DNA of 64,000 nt from Myroides sp. JBRI-B21084 (GTDB taxonomy: Bacteria > Bacteroidota > Bacteroidia > Flavobacteriales > Flavobacteriaceae). The notes beneath the pieces are model-generated. The model had not been told where the DNA came from and did no database searches. It worked only from the letters and a program-made list of their open reading frames with translations. The position numbers were made by a program, and so were the translations under genes. Below are positions 7,200-15,269 of the stretch, piece by piece (within the stretch, counting starts at the first letter, position 1; each line of letters opens with the position of its first letter). The stretch is from positions 1,116,001 to 1,180,000 of the forward strand of contig NZ_CP120653.1 in the NCBI RefSeq assembly GCF_030545015.1. The letters are read 5' to 3'.

Positions 7200-7716
7200 T
7201 TAGCTCGATGTTTTCTTCTTTTTGAGTTTTAGCAATATGAAATACTTTGCTAAGTACAAGAAAGAATAATCCAATTATAAGACCGTTTAAAGGTGCTGTA
7301 AATAATGTGTTTAATACATTTTCACTTTTGTTAGTTTCTATAAATTCTTTTAAATCATTAAAATAAAATGGGTTGAACTTAGATAACATCGAAATTAAAT
7401 ATCCAAATAAGTAAATAAATCCAATAACTTTAAAATTTTTAATTACTGTATTTGTGAATATTTTTAATTGAATGAAAGATGCAATGTTCTGTTTAAATAA
7501 AAATATGGAATATACATACGATGCGTAATATGTAATTACCGTTAACAAAAGTATGATAATGGGGAGTTTGTTTTTTGTTGAAAAACTTGCAACTGAAGTT
7601 CCAACATCAAAACCTAAAATAAAAAATATAAAAAGTAAGCAACCAAAAATGCCGCCTATAAGTAAAGTAAAAAAAAGGATTGTAATAATAAGGTCTAACA
7701 AGTGCAATGTTTTCAT
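7174..7716 (-). CDS. DUF2975 family membrane protein, copy 1
   Basis: The 180-residue protein has four predicted membrane segments (about 8-35, 52-73, 95-115 and 139-158) and a charged tail ending QENELTI. It fits DUF2975, though more weakly than a clear motif match would. It is the first gene of the operon DUF2975-DUF2975-serine hydrolase-XRE, with a good promoter at 7742-7769. The paired membrane proteins and HTH regulator may sense a membrane or envelope condition, but this is inference. Confidence 0.68.
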   Translation of the reverse strand: MKTLHLLDLIITILFFTLLIGGIFGCLLFIFFILGFDVGTSVASFSTKNKLPIIILLLTVITYYASYVYSIFLFKQNIASFIQLKIFTNTVIKNFKVIGFIYLFGYLISMLSKFNPFYFNDLKEFIETNKSENVLNTLFTAPLNGLIIGLFFLVLSKVFHIAKTQKEENIELKQENELTI

Positions 7717-7741
7717 ATATTAAATTTTGATTATTTATCGA

Positions 7742-7769
7742 CAAAGATATATAAATTATCGAAAAACAA
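7742..7769 (-). promoter_or_regulatory. Promoter of the DUF2975/serine hydrolase/XRE operon
   Basis: The minus strand carries TATCTTTG (7742-7749, TAnnTTTG) with TTG at 7767-7769, 17 nt upstream, close to the Bacteroidota -33/-7 arrangement. It is 25 nt before the first start codon. Confidence 0.6.
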
Positions 7770-7785
7770 TAATTTTCTAATAAAA

Positions 7786-7808
7786 AAAATCACTCCAAGA
7801 GTGATTTT
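7786..7808 (-). terminator. Terminator of the DUF4199-to-ABC exporter operon
   Basis: A 10-bp stem AAAATCACTC (7786-7795) and GAGTGATTTT (7799-7808) closes on the loop CAA. On the minus strand it is followed by a T-run and lies 21 nt behind the ABC exporter stop. Confidence 0.85.
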
Positions 7809-7829
7809 TAAAATTTATGTAATTGGTTA

Positions 7830-9665
7830 TTAACTTTCAAATGATTGTAACGAAACTAATTTTGCGTACGTACCGTTTTTAGCCAAAAGTTCGTCGTGTG
7901 TACCTTGTTCGGCAATTTCGCCTCGGTTCATAACTACAATAACATCGGCTTTTTGTATGGTTGATAGCCTATGTGCAATTACAACCGACGTTCTGTTTTG
8001 CATCATTTTCTCTAATGCATCTTGTACCAAACGCTCGCTTTCGGTATCTAAAGCCGAAGTAGCTTCGTCTAAAACCATAATAGGAGGGTTCTTTAAAACG
8101 GCACGCGCTATAGAAATACGCTGTTTTTGTCCGCCCGAGAGTTTTCCTCCGCCATCGCCAATATTTGTGTTAATGCCATCGGGTAAATGTTGTACAAACT
8201 CATACGCATTTGCAATTTTTAAGGCAGCAATCACATCCTCATCAGTAGCGTTTAATTTTCCAATACGCACGTTATCTGCAATACTGCCGTTAAACATAAT
8301 ACTGTCTTGGGTTACTAGACCTAATTGTTCACGTAAAGCAAAAAGTTGAATATCTTTAATATTTGTGCCGTTTAACGTTATTGTTCCATTTTCAACATCG
8401 TAAAAACGCATCAATAAATTAGCAATGGTACTTTTACCAGAACCTGACTGACCTACCAATGCAACGGTTTTACCTTTTGGTATATCTAACGAAAAATTCT
8501 TTAAAACGTTTTGCTCCCCATCATAAGAAAAAGTGATGTTTTTTAATTGAATTTTATCGTTAAAACTGTTTATTGCGATTGATTTTTCGGTATCGCGAAT
8601 AACATTTGGAGTTTCAATAATTTCAAAAACACGTTCTGCAGCTGCCGAACCATTTTTAACCTGATACGATGCTTTTGAAATAGCTTTTGCAGGTGTTAAA
8701 ATATTATAAGCCATACCAATGTAACCTATAAAAGCACCGCCCGAAAGCGATCCGTCTTGTAATACTAAAGTACCACCGTAAATTAACAAAACCGCAATGG
8801 TTGCAATGCCTAAAAATTCAGACATTGGCGATGCTAAATTGTGTTTTTTACCTATTTTGTTGGTTAATATGTACAAACGATTAACCGATGCTGTAAATAG
8901 GTTTTTAAAATACGTTTCGGCATTATATCCTTTCACTACTTTTAAACCGGTTAATGTTTCTTCTACCACAGAAATCATATAGCCGTTTTCTTGTTGCGCA
9001 CGTGCTGACTGTGATTTTAACGATTTACCAATTTTTGATATAATTAATCCAGAAATAGGTATAAAAATAAATACAAATAAGGTTAGTTTCCAACTTATTG
9101 AAAACATTATGCCTAAAGTAATTATTATAGTAAGTGGTTCTTTAACAATTAGTTCTAAAACGGCGAAAAAGGAATTTTGGACTTCGTTTACATCACCTAA
9201 AATTCGAGCCATAACGTCGCCTTTGCGTTTTTCAGAATAATATGAAACGGGTAAATCTACAATTTTAGCATACATTTTTTCTCTAAAATCGCGTAGCACA
9301 CCTGTTTTAAGTTTCATTAAATGTTGTAAACCTAAAAATCCAAATAGGTTTTTTAATAAAAATATAATAATTATAATACTTATAATTAAATACAAAGCAT
9401 AAGCAGCACCTTTTTGCTCGGTTAAATAATTTACATAATAGTATAATGTATCATTTAAATAGGTTTTAAGTTCCCAAATGCCGTTGTATGTTGGCAATTT
9501 AGTTACTTTTTCTTCTTCGCCAAATAAAACATTCATTACAGGTATAATCATTACAAAACCTAATGATGAAAATAAGGCGTACAAAACATTAAAAACCACA
9601 TTCCAAATAATATTTGGTTTGTATTTTAATGCAAAAGGAATTAGTTTTTTTAAATTATCGTCCAT
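7830..9665 (-). CDS. ABC exporter, fused permease and ATPase (MsbA-like)
   Basis: The 611-residue half-transporter has about six N-terminal membrane helices (to about residue 330) and a C-terminal ATPase domain. Walker A is GQSGSGKSTIANLL, the signature is LSGGQKQRISIARA, and Walker B with the catalytic Glu is IMVLDEATSALD, followed by the switch His in VIAHRLST. It would work as a homodimer in the inner membrane, exporting lipid, peptide or drug. MsbA-type lipid export is plausible, but the substrate is not certain. Its ATG overlaps the stop of the phosphomutase gene by one base (TAATG). Confidence 0.9.
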   Translation of the reverse strand: MDDNLKKLIPFALKYKPNIIWNVVFNVLYALFSSLGFVMIIPVMNVLFGEEEKVTKLPTYNGIWELKTYLNDTLYYYVNYLTEQKGAAYALYLIISIIIIIFLLKNLFGFLGLQHLMKLKTGVLRDFREKMYAKIVDLPVSYYSEKRKGDVMARILGDVNEVQNSFFAVLELIVKEPLTIIITLGIMFSISWKLTLFVFIFIPISGLIISKIGKSLKSQSARAQQENGYMISVVEETLTGLKVVKGYNAETYFKNLFTASVNRLYILTNKIGKKHNLASPMSEFLGIATIAVLLIYGGTLVLQDGSLSGGAFIGYIGMAYNILTPAKAISKASYQVKNGSAAAERVFEIIETPNVIRDTEKSIAINSFNDKIQLKNITFSYDGEQNVLKNFSLDIPKGKTVALVGQSGSGKSTIANLLMRFYDVENGTITLNGTNIKDIQLFALREQLGLVTQDSIMFNGSIADNVRIGKLNATDEDVIAALKIANAYEFVQHLPDGINTNIGDGGGKLSGGQKQRISIARAVLKNPPIMVLDEATSALDTESERLVQDALEKMMQNRTSVVIAHRLSTIQKADVIVVMNRGEIAEQGTHDELLAKNGTYAKLVSLQSFES

Positions 9666-11395
9666 TAATTCAAATTCATATCGTTAATAATGCGTTGAAT
9701 TTTATTGGTTAAATATTCATCGGCATCTTTAATTTCTTCAATGTTTTCAATAGGAGTGTTGGTACTAAAATAAAACTTAATTTTAGGTTCGGTTCCACTT
9801 GGTCGTGCACAAATTTTAGATCCGTCTTCTAAATAATAAATCAACACGTTTGATTTTGGTAAGAACAAAGGCTCTGTTTCATTCGAAAATAAATTAGTTG
9901 CTATTGAACTTTGGTAATCTTCAATAAAAACCACACGTTCACCTGCAATTTCTTTTAAAGGATTGTTGCGTAATTCCGTCATCATTTTTGCAATTTCTTC
10001 AGCGCCGTCTTTTCCTTTTTTAGTTAACGAAATTAAATGTTCTTTATAATATCCAAAATCAACGTAAAGGTTTTGTAATTCTGTAAATACCGATGAACCT
10101 GCATGTTTAGCAATTGCAGCAATTTCACAAATTAATAGGGTAGAAGCTACGGCGTCTTTATCACGTACAGCATCGCCCACCATAAAACCAAAACTTTCCT
10201 CGCCGCCGCCAATAAATTTTTGTTCAGGAAAATCTTTAATAAATTTTGCAATCCATTTAAAGCCTGTAAGTCCTACTTTGCAATCAACTTCATACGCTTC
10301 GGCCAAAGCTAAAATCATAGGTGTTGAAACAATGGTTGAACCCACAAAGTGTTTTTTGCCTTGTAATTTTCCTGCACGTTTCCATTGTTCTAACAAAAAA
10401 GCAGTCATAACAACCATAGCTTGATTACCGTTTAAAAGCACCATTTTTCCTTCGGTATCGCGTACGGCAACTCCCAATCGGTCAGAATCAGGATCGGTAC
10501 CAATAACAATATCTGCGTTGGTATCATTTGCCACATTTAAAGCCATTTGTAAAGCTTCAGGTTCTTCAGGATTTGGCGATTTAACGGTAGGGAAATCTCC
10601 GTTTGGTTCCGCTTGTTCCGCTACGATATGTACATTGGTATATCCGGCTTTTGCTAAAACATTTGGAATGGCTTTTATGGAAGTACCGTGTAATGCTGTA
10701 TAAACAATTTTTAGGTTTTTACGGGCATTTTCGGGTACATTAAATGATGCGTTTTCTATAGTTGATTTTGCAAAAGCTTCGTCGATTTCCGAACCAATGT
10801 ATTCAATTAATTCGTTATTAGCATCAAACAAAATATCACTATAATCTAAACTTTCAATAACCTGAATAATTTCTTTATCTTGTGGAGGAACCAATTGCCC
10901 ACCATCTTGCCAATACACTTTGTAACCGTTGTATTCTGGAGGGTTGTGCGATGCTGTTAAAACTATCCCTGCATGGCAATTTAGGTAACGAACAGCAAAA
11001 GACAATTCAGGAGTAGGGCGTAAATCTTCGAACAAAAAGACTTTAATTCCGTTTGCAGAAAAAACATCGGCAACTATTTTTGCTAACGATTTACTGTTGT
11101 GGCGGCAATCATATGCTATAGCTACTTTTATTTGTTCGTCAGGAAAACTCTGTTTTAAATAGTGCGATAAACCTTGGGTGTTTTTACCCAAAGTGTATTT
11201 GTTAATACGGTTTGTGCCAACGCCCATTATACCACGCATACCGCCTGTTCCGAATTCTAAATTTTTATAAAAAGCATCTTCTAATTCTTTTGGTGCCGAA
11301 GTTAAAAGTGCTTTTACTTGGTTTTGAGTTTCGATATCAAAAGGATCTTGAATCCATTTGTTGCTTTGTTCTAATATATTTTTAGGGATATTCAT
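9665..11395 (-). CDS. Phospho-sugar mutase (phosphoglucomutase/phosphomannomutase)
   Basis: This 576-residue alpha-D-phosphohexomutase interconverts hexose 1- and 6-phosphates. The four-domain order is visible: the phosphoserine loop TASHNPPEYNG with Ser149, the Mg2+ loop GTDPDSDRLG, the sugar-binding loop GGGEESFGFM and the phosphate-binding RPSGTEPK near the C-terminus. Length and motifs fit the PGM2-like group that uses glucose or other sugars. It sits between a glycosyltransferase and an ABC exporter, which fits sugar-nucleotide supply for envelope glycans. Confidence 0.93.
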   Translation of the reverse strand: MNIPKNILEQSNKWIQDPFDIETQNQVKALLTSAPKELEDAFYKNLEFGTGGMRGIMGVGTNRINKYTLGKNTQGLSHYLKQSFPDEQIKVAIAYDCRHNSKSLAKIVADVFSANGIKVFLFEDLRPTPELSFAVRYLNCHAGIVLTASHNPPEYNGYKVYWQDGGQLVPPQDKEIIQVIESLDYSDILFDANNELIEYIGSEIDEAFAKSTIENASFNVPENARKNLKIVYTALHGTSIKAIPNVLAKAGYTNVHIVAEQAEPNGDFPTVKSPNPEEPEALQMALNVANDTNADIVIGTDPDSDRLGVAVRDTEGKMVLLNGNQAMVVMTAFLLEQWKRAGKLQGKKHFVGSTIVSTPMILALAEAYEVDCKVGLTGFKWIAKFIKDFPEQKFIGGGEESFGFMVGDAVRDKDAVASTLLICEIAAIAKHAGSSVFTELQNLYVDFGYYKEHLISLTKKGKDGAEEIAKMMTELRNNPLKEIAGERVVFIEDYQSSIATNLFSNETEPLFLPKSNVLIYYLEDGSKICARPSGTEPKIKFYFSTNTPIENIEEIKDADEYLTNKIQRIINDMNLN

Positions 11396-11407
11396 TTAAA
11401 AAATTGA

Positions 11408-12364
11408 TTATAAGTTAATTTGGTTTGAAATTTTGTAGCGCGATTCGTTGTTTTTGCTTCGTAAAATGATTTCGCCTAAAAATCCAGCTAAAAACAACTG
11501 GGTGCCTAAAATCATTGCGGTTAACGAAATATAAAACCACGGATTGTTGGTTACCAAAACAGCAGGTTGGTGTACCGATAATTTATATAATTTGTAGATA
11601 CCAATAAATGCAGCACTACAAAAACCAACTAAAAACATAATTACACCTAATGCCCCAAATAAATGCATGGGACGTTTGCCAAATTTTGATAAAAACCAAA
11701 TGGTAATTAAATCTAAAAAGCCGTTTACAAAACGGTTCATTCCAAATTTTGAAACGCCGTATTTACGTGCTTGATGTTGTACTACTTTTTCGCCAATTTT
11801 ATGAAAACCTGCATTTTTTGCTAAAACAGGAATGTAACGATGCATTTCGCCATATACATCGATATTTTTTACCACCTTGTTGCTGTAAGCCTTTAAACCA
11901 CAGTTAAAATCGTTTAATTGAACACCCGATGTTTTACGTGCTGCCCAATTAAATAACTTTGAAGGTAGGTTTTTAGCTACTACCGAATCAAAACGTTTTT
12001 TCTTCCAGCCCGAAACTAAATCATATTTTTGTTGAACAATCATGTTGTAAAGTTCGGGAATTTCGTCTGGACTGTCTTGTAAATCGGCATCCATAGTAAT
12101 AACAACATCGCCTTTAGCAATTGCAAAACCAGCGTGTAAAGCCTGTGATTTTCCAAAGTTTTTCTGAAAACGAACTCCTTTTATTTGCGTATCGTTTGCT
12201 GTTAAGTTTTCTATAATTTCCCAAGAATTGTCGGTACTGCCATCATCAATAAAAACCACTTCATAGGTGTAATTATTTTGTTGCATTACTTTTGTAATCC
12301 AAATGTATAATTCAGGTAACGATTCGGCTTCGTTTAACAATGGAATAAGTATGGTAATATTCAT
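11408..12364 (-). CDS. Polyprenyl-phosphate glycosyltransferase, GT2 family (DPM1/GtrB-like)
   Basis: The 318-residue protein has a GT-A domain with IDDGSTDNSWEII and the DxD-like MDADLQDSPDEIPEL, followed by RFQKNFGKSQALHAGF. Two C-terminal membrane helices (about 236-256 and 276-300) anchor it to the inner membrane. This layout is that of enzymes that place a sugar on undecaprenyl phosphate for later use in cell-surface glycans or lipid A. The sugar is not known. It is 2 nt downstream of the DUF4199 gene and 12 nt upstream of the phosphomutase gene. Confidence 0.88.
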   Translation of the reverse strand: MNITILIPLLNEAESLPELYIWITKVMQQNNYTYEVVFIDDGSTDNSWEIIENLTANDTQIKGVRFQKNFGKSQALHAGFAIAKGDVVITMDADLQDSPDEIPELYNMIVQQKYDLVSGWKKKRFDSVVAKNLPSKLFNWAARKTSGVQLNDFNCGLKAYSNKVVKNIDVYGEMHRYIPVLAKNAGFHKIGEKVVQHQARKYGVSKFGMNRFVNGFLDLITIWFLSKFGKRPMHLFGALGVIMFLVGFCSAAFIGIYKLYKLSVHQPAVLVTNNPWFYISLTAMILGTQLFLAGFLGEIILRSKNNESRYKISNQINL

Positions 12365-12366
12365 TA

Positions 12367-12906
12367 TTAATTTGCAGGTGAATTAAATTCTGATTTGTTG
12401 CGTATTGCCAATGCAATAATTAACCCAGGAATAGCCATTAATAACACACGAGTTGCTGCAGACATTAATAACGTACCAAAACTATATGGGTTAGAATCGG
12501 TAACCATAGCAACCGATTGTTCGGCCTGATCTTTAGGTACACCAAATTTTAGCATTTGTTGCTTAGTTAGTTCTATAGCATCAAGTTTTAGTAAATTTCC
12601 AGTTTCGGTATCAACCACACCATATAAAATAAATAAAAATACGGTGCTAATTAAAAGTCCCATTGCAATGGTTATAAAATAAGGTATAAAAGCTTCTTTT
12701 AATGTAATATAGCCACCTAATTTACGTTTTGCAATAAAAGTAGCCAACGCACCAAAAACAATTACTACAAAAAGCATTAAAAACCCACCGTAAATAGAAT
12801 TCATTAATTTATAATTAAAAAAATAAATTAAAAGGTAAGTTAAAACCATAAATACAGCTATGATACTGCCAAATTTAATACCTGTATTTTTAAGTAAAGT
12901 ATTCAT
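12367..12906 (-). CDS. DUF4199 family membrane protein
   Basis: The 179-residue protein has four predicted membrane segments (about 14-31, 39-58, 75-97 and 146-168) and the conserved IKFGSIIAVFM and GGYITLKEAFIPYF stretches of DUF4199, a Bacteroidota family of unknown function. The loop between segments 3 and 4 is acidic and helical. In this phylum the gene often lies next to a GT2 glycosyltransferase gene, as here, so a role in membrane glycolipid handling is possible but untested. Confidence 0.8.
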   Translation of the reverse strand: MNTLLKNTGIKFGSIIAVFMVLTYLLIYFFNYKLMNSIYGGFLMLFVVIVFGALATFIAKRKLGGYITLKEAFIPYFITIAMGLLISTVFLFILYGVVDTETGNLLKLDAIELTKQQMLKFGVPKDQAEQSVAMVTDSNPYSFGTLLMSAATRVLLMAIPGLIIALAIRNKSEFNSPAN

Positions 12907-12934
12907 TATATATGTATGTTATTATAAAATCTTA

Positions 12935-12942
12935 CAAATATA
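12935..12942 (-). promoter_or_regulatory. Putative -7 promoter box for the DUF4199 operon
   Basis: The minus strand reads TATATTTG, with a second candidate TATTTTTG at 12943-12950. No matching -33 box is obvious. Confidence 0.45.
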
Positions 12943-12996
12943 CAAAAATAGGTTGTAGATAATTTTGCATTTGTTGGATAAAAAAGTGTAAAGTTA

Positions 12997-13028
12997 TTTT
13001 TGTAGATTAAAATATGTTATTAAATTTG
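12997..13028 (+). promoter_or_regulatory. Promoter of rpmE2
   Basis: TTTTTG (12997-13002) and TAAATTTG (13021-13028) are 18 nt apart, an excellent match to the Bacteroidota TTTG/TAnnTTTG promoter. The transcript would have a leader of about 100 nt before the L31 start, long enough for autoregulation, though no known element was recognised in it. Confidence 0.65.
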
Positions 13029-13136
13029 CATTCTGAAAAATAAACAATTACATAAAAAGCTGTTTTTGGTTTATACCTTTTTGAAAGATAAAAGCATCAG
13101 AACAATTACAGCCATTAATTTAAAACAAGATTTACA

Positions 13137-13388
13137 ATGAAACAAGGTCTTCACCCAGAAAATTACAGATTAGTAGCGTTTAAAGATATGTCTAACGATG
13201 ACGTATTCATCACAAAATCAACAGTTGATACAAAAGAAACAATTGAAGTTGATGGAGTAGAGTACCCAGTTTATAAAATGGAGATTTCGCGTACATCGCA
13301 CCCATTCTACACAGGTAAATCTAAGTTAATTGATACAGCAGGTCGTATCGATAAATTCAAAACTAAATACGCTAAATTCAAAAAATAA
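13137..13388 (+). CDS. rpmE2: 50S ribosomal protein L31, type B
   Basis: This 83-residue protein starts [19 protein letters not shown] and carries [24 protein letters not shown], the standard L31 pattern. It lacks the zinc-binding cysteines of type A L31, so it is the cysteine-free type B form (RpmE2/YtiA), which can be used without zinc. In many bacteria this form is Zur-controlled, but in Bacteroidota it is often the only copy. It is a single gene with its own promoter and a strong terminator. Confidence 0.96.
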   Translation: MKQGLHPENYRLVAFKDMSNDDVFITKSTVDTKETIEVDGVEYPVYKMEISRTSHPFYTGKSKLIDTAGRIDKFKTKYAKFKK

Positions 13389-13404
13389 TTTTTTGATTTA
13401 TATT

Positions 13405-13446
13405 AAAAAAGAAGGATGTTTAATTTTAAACATCCTTCTTTTTTTA
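13405..13446. terminator. Bidirectional terminator between rpmE2 and symporter
   Basis: A 12-bp stem (GAAGGATGTTTA, 13411-13422, with 13427-13438) has a 4-nt loop, with A-run and T-run on the two sides. It can end both the rpmE2 transcript and the convergent eight-gene operon. Confidence 0.9.
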
Positions 13447-13470
13447 TTTAGTTTATTCAGGGGTATTAAT

Positions 13471-15159
13471 TTAATTACTTTTAACACGTTTGTTTATTAT
13501 ACTTTGTATGATAAATGCAATTATAATTACTGTAAAAACACCAATTGGATTAAGCCACATAAAACTTATAACATCTAAATTATAAATATAAATTACTACT
13601 AATTGTGCTAATAATGCGCCCCAAAATGTAGCTTTAGCTTTTATGTATTTGAAAAAGAATGCTATTAGGAAGATACCTAAAACCGGACCATAAAATATAG
13701 AACCTATTATGTTTACAAGTTGAATTAAGTTTTCAAACAACGTAATTAAGCAAGCAGCTAAAATACAAATGATGCCCCAAAAAACAACTAGATATTTGGT
13801 TACTTTTAAATAATGTTGTTCTGATAAATTGGGTTTGTATGTTTTGTAAATATCTATTGCGGAACTTGATGCAACGGCATATAAACCCGATGCCGAACTT
13901 GACATAGCTGCCGAAAAAATCATGGCTAATAAAAAACCAATAATTCCGTGGGGTAAATAATTTAATATAAAATAAATAAAAACATAGTCTTTATCATTTG
14001 TTTCAGCATTTTTATCAACCTTGGTAATAATATCGCGTGCATTTTGGCGCAATTGTACTTCGTGTTCATTTAAAGCTACTAATTTTTCTTCTAACATTTC
14101 GTTTTCATAGCCTTGGTTTAATTGCCCAGTGTAAATTTGTGTAATTTCTTTTTTTTCGTTTAATAAATCTTTTAATTCAATTTCTAAATCGCGGAATTCA
14201 TTTTGATAAGTAGAATTTAAAACTTTTTGGGTGTTTACTGGATTAAAATGTATTGGCGATTGATAAAAATGAAAAAAGATAAATACCATAACACCTACCA
14301 ATAATATAAAAAATTGCATAGGTACCTTTAAAACACCATTCATTAATAAACCCACTTGCGTTTCTTTTATGTTTTTGCCAGATAAATAGCGCCCCACTTG
14401 CGATTGATCTGTTCCAAAATAAGCCAACATTAAAAAGAAACCTGCTGTTATACCGTTCCAAAGAGTGTATGTTTCGGAAAAATTAGTTGAAAAGTTTAAT
14501 AAATTAAGTTTTCCTTCAATTTTTGCAACATTAAAAACGTTTACAAAATTTACTTCTTGTGGTAATTTAAATAGAATGATAAAAAACGTTAAAAACATAC
14601 CGGCCATTATTACAAAAGCTTGCTGTTTTTGGGTAATATTTAAAGCTTTTGTACCACCAAAATACGTATAAAAAATAATTACAATTCCTATTGAAACTAT
14701 AATGAACGTTAAATCCCAATTTAAAATAGAAGATAAAATAATTGCTGGTGCATAAATGGTTATTCCTGTACCTATACTACGTTGAATGAGGAAAATAACC
14801 GATGCTAAAGTTCTTGTTTTTAAATCGAATCTGTTTTCTAAAAATTCGTAGGCTGTATATACTTTTAATCGGTGAAAAACAGGTATAAATACCATACAAA
14901 TTACTACCATTGCTAACGGTAAACCAAAATAAAACTGCACAAAGCCCATGCCGTCGTGAAATGCTTGCCCTGGTGTAGACAAAAATGTGATTGCACTTGC
15001 TTGTGTAGCCATTACCGAAAGCCCAACTGTAAACCAGTTTGTGCTTTGGTTTGCTAAAATATATTCTTGAATGTTTTTACTGCCACGGGTTTTATAAGTT
15101 CCGTATAAAACAATAAACAACAAAGTGCTTAAAAGTATGATCCAATCTAATAATTCCAT
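13471..15159 (-). CDS. Sodium:solute symporter (SSS family) with a cytoplasmic-type coiled insertion
   Basis: This 562-residue protein has about 13 membrane segments of the SSS (SGLT/PutP) fold, with the sodium-site region GLSVMATQASAITFLSTPGQAF and the AAMSSSASGLYAVASSSAIDIY helix. Residues 301-391 form a long charged, helical, non-membrane insertion, unusual for the family. The likely substrate is a sugar, amino acid or similar solute. It lies behind a PIG-L deacetylase gene and a 35-aa membrane peptide, so uptake of an acetylated sugar or its product is an attractive but unproven guess. Confidence 0.87.
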   Translation of the reverse strand: MELLDWIILLSTLLFIVLYGTYKTRGSKNIQEYILANQSTNWFTVGLSVMATQASAITFLSTPGQAFHDGMGFVQFYFGLPLAMVVICMVFIPVFHRLKVYTAYEFLENRFDLKTRTLASVIFLIQRSIGTGITIYAPAIILSSILNWDLTFIIVSIGIVIIFYTYFGGTKALNITQKQQAFVIMAGMFLTFFIILFKLPQEVNFVNVFNVAKIEGKLNLLNFSTNFSETYTLWNGITAGFFLMLAYFGTDQSQVGRYLSGKNIKETQVGLLMNGVLKVPMQFFILLVGVMVFIFFHFYQSPIHFNPVNTQKVLNSTYQNEFRDLEIELKDLLNEKKEITQIYTGQLNQGYENEMLEEKLVALNEHEVQLRQNARDIITKVDKNAETNDKDYVFIYFILNYLPHGIIGFLLAMIFSAAMSSSASGLYAVASSSAIDIYKTYKPNLSEQHYLKVTKYLVVFWGIICILAACLITLFENLIQLVNIIGSIFYGPVLGIFLIAFFFKYIKAKATFWGALLAQLVVIYIYNLDVISFMWLNPIGVFTVIIIAFIIQSIINKRVKSN

Positions 15160-15160
15160 G

Positions 15161-15268
15161 TTAGCTGGTTAAATGCATTATAAAATAAAAAAGTATGATG
15201 TAAAAAACGTTAATTAAAAGTACAATACTGTAGCTTTTTCGCCATTTTATCCATTTAAAATCGTTCAT
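15161..15268 (-). CDS. 35-aa single-pass membrane peptide between deacetylase and symporter
   Basis: Read on the minus strand, ATG at 15268 to TAA at 15161 encodes 35 residues: a basic, Trp-rich start (MNDFKWIKWRKSY) followed by one hydrophobic helix (SIVLLINVFYIILFYFIM). It begins 1 nt after the stop of the PIG-L gene and ends 1 nt before the symporter ATG, exactly filling the gap. This packing, together with good membrane-protein composition, supports a real gene. It may be an accessory subunit of the symporter, like small partners of other transporters. No named family is recognised. Confidence 0.68.
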   Translation of the reverse strand: MNDFKWIKWRKSYSIVLLINVFYIILFYFIMHLTS

Positions 15269-15269
15269 T

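Noticed and set aside
7957..8349. Plus-strand 130-codon frame inside the ABC exporter gene
   Set aside because: It lies opposite the conserved Walker/signature region and is a shadow frame.
13330..13578. Plus-strand frame overlapping rpmE2 and its terminator
   Set aside because: It crosses a strong terminator, overlaps two real genes and has no protein-like composition.
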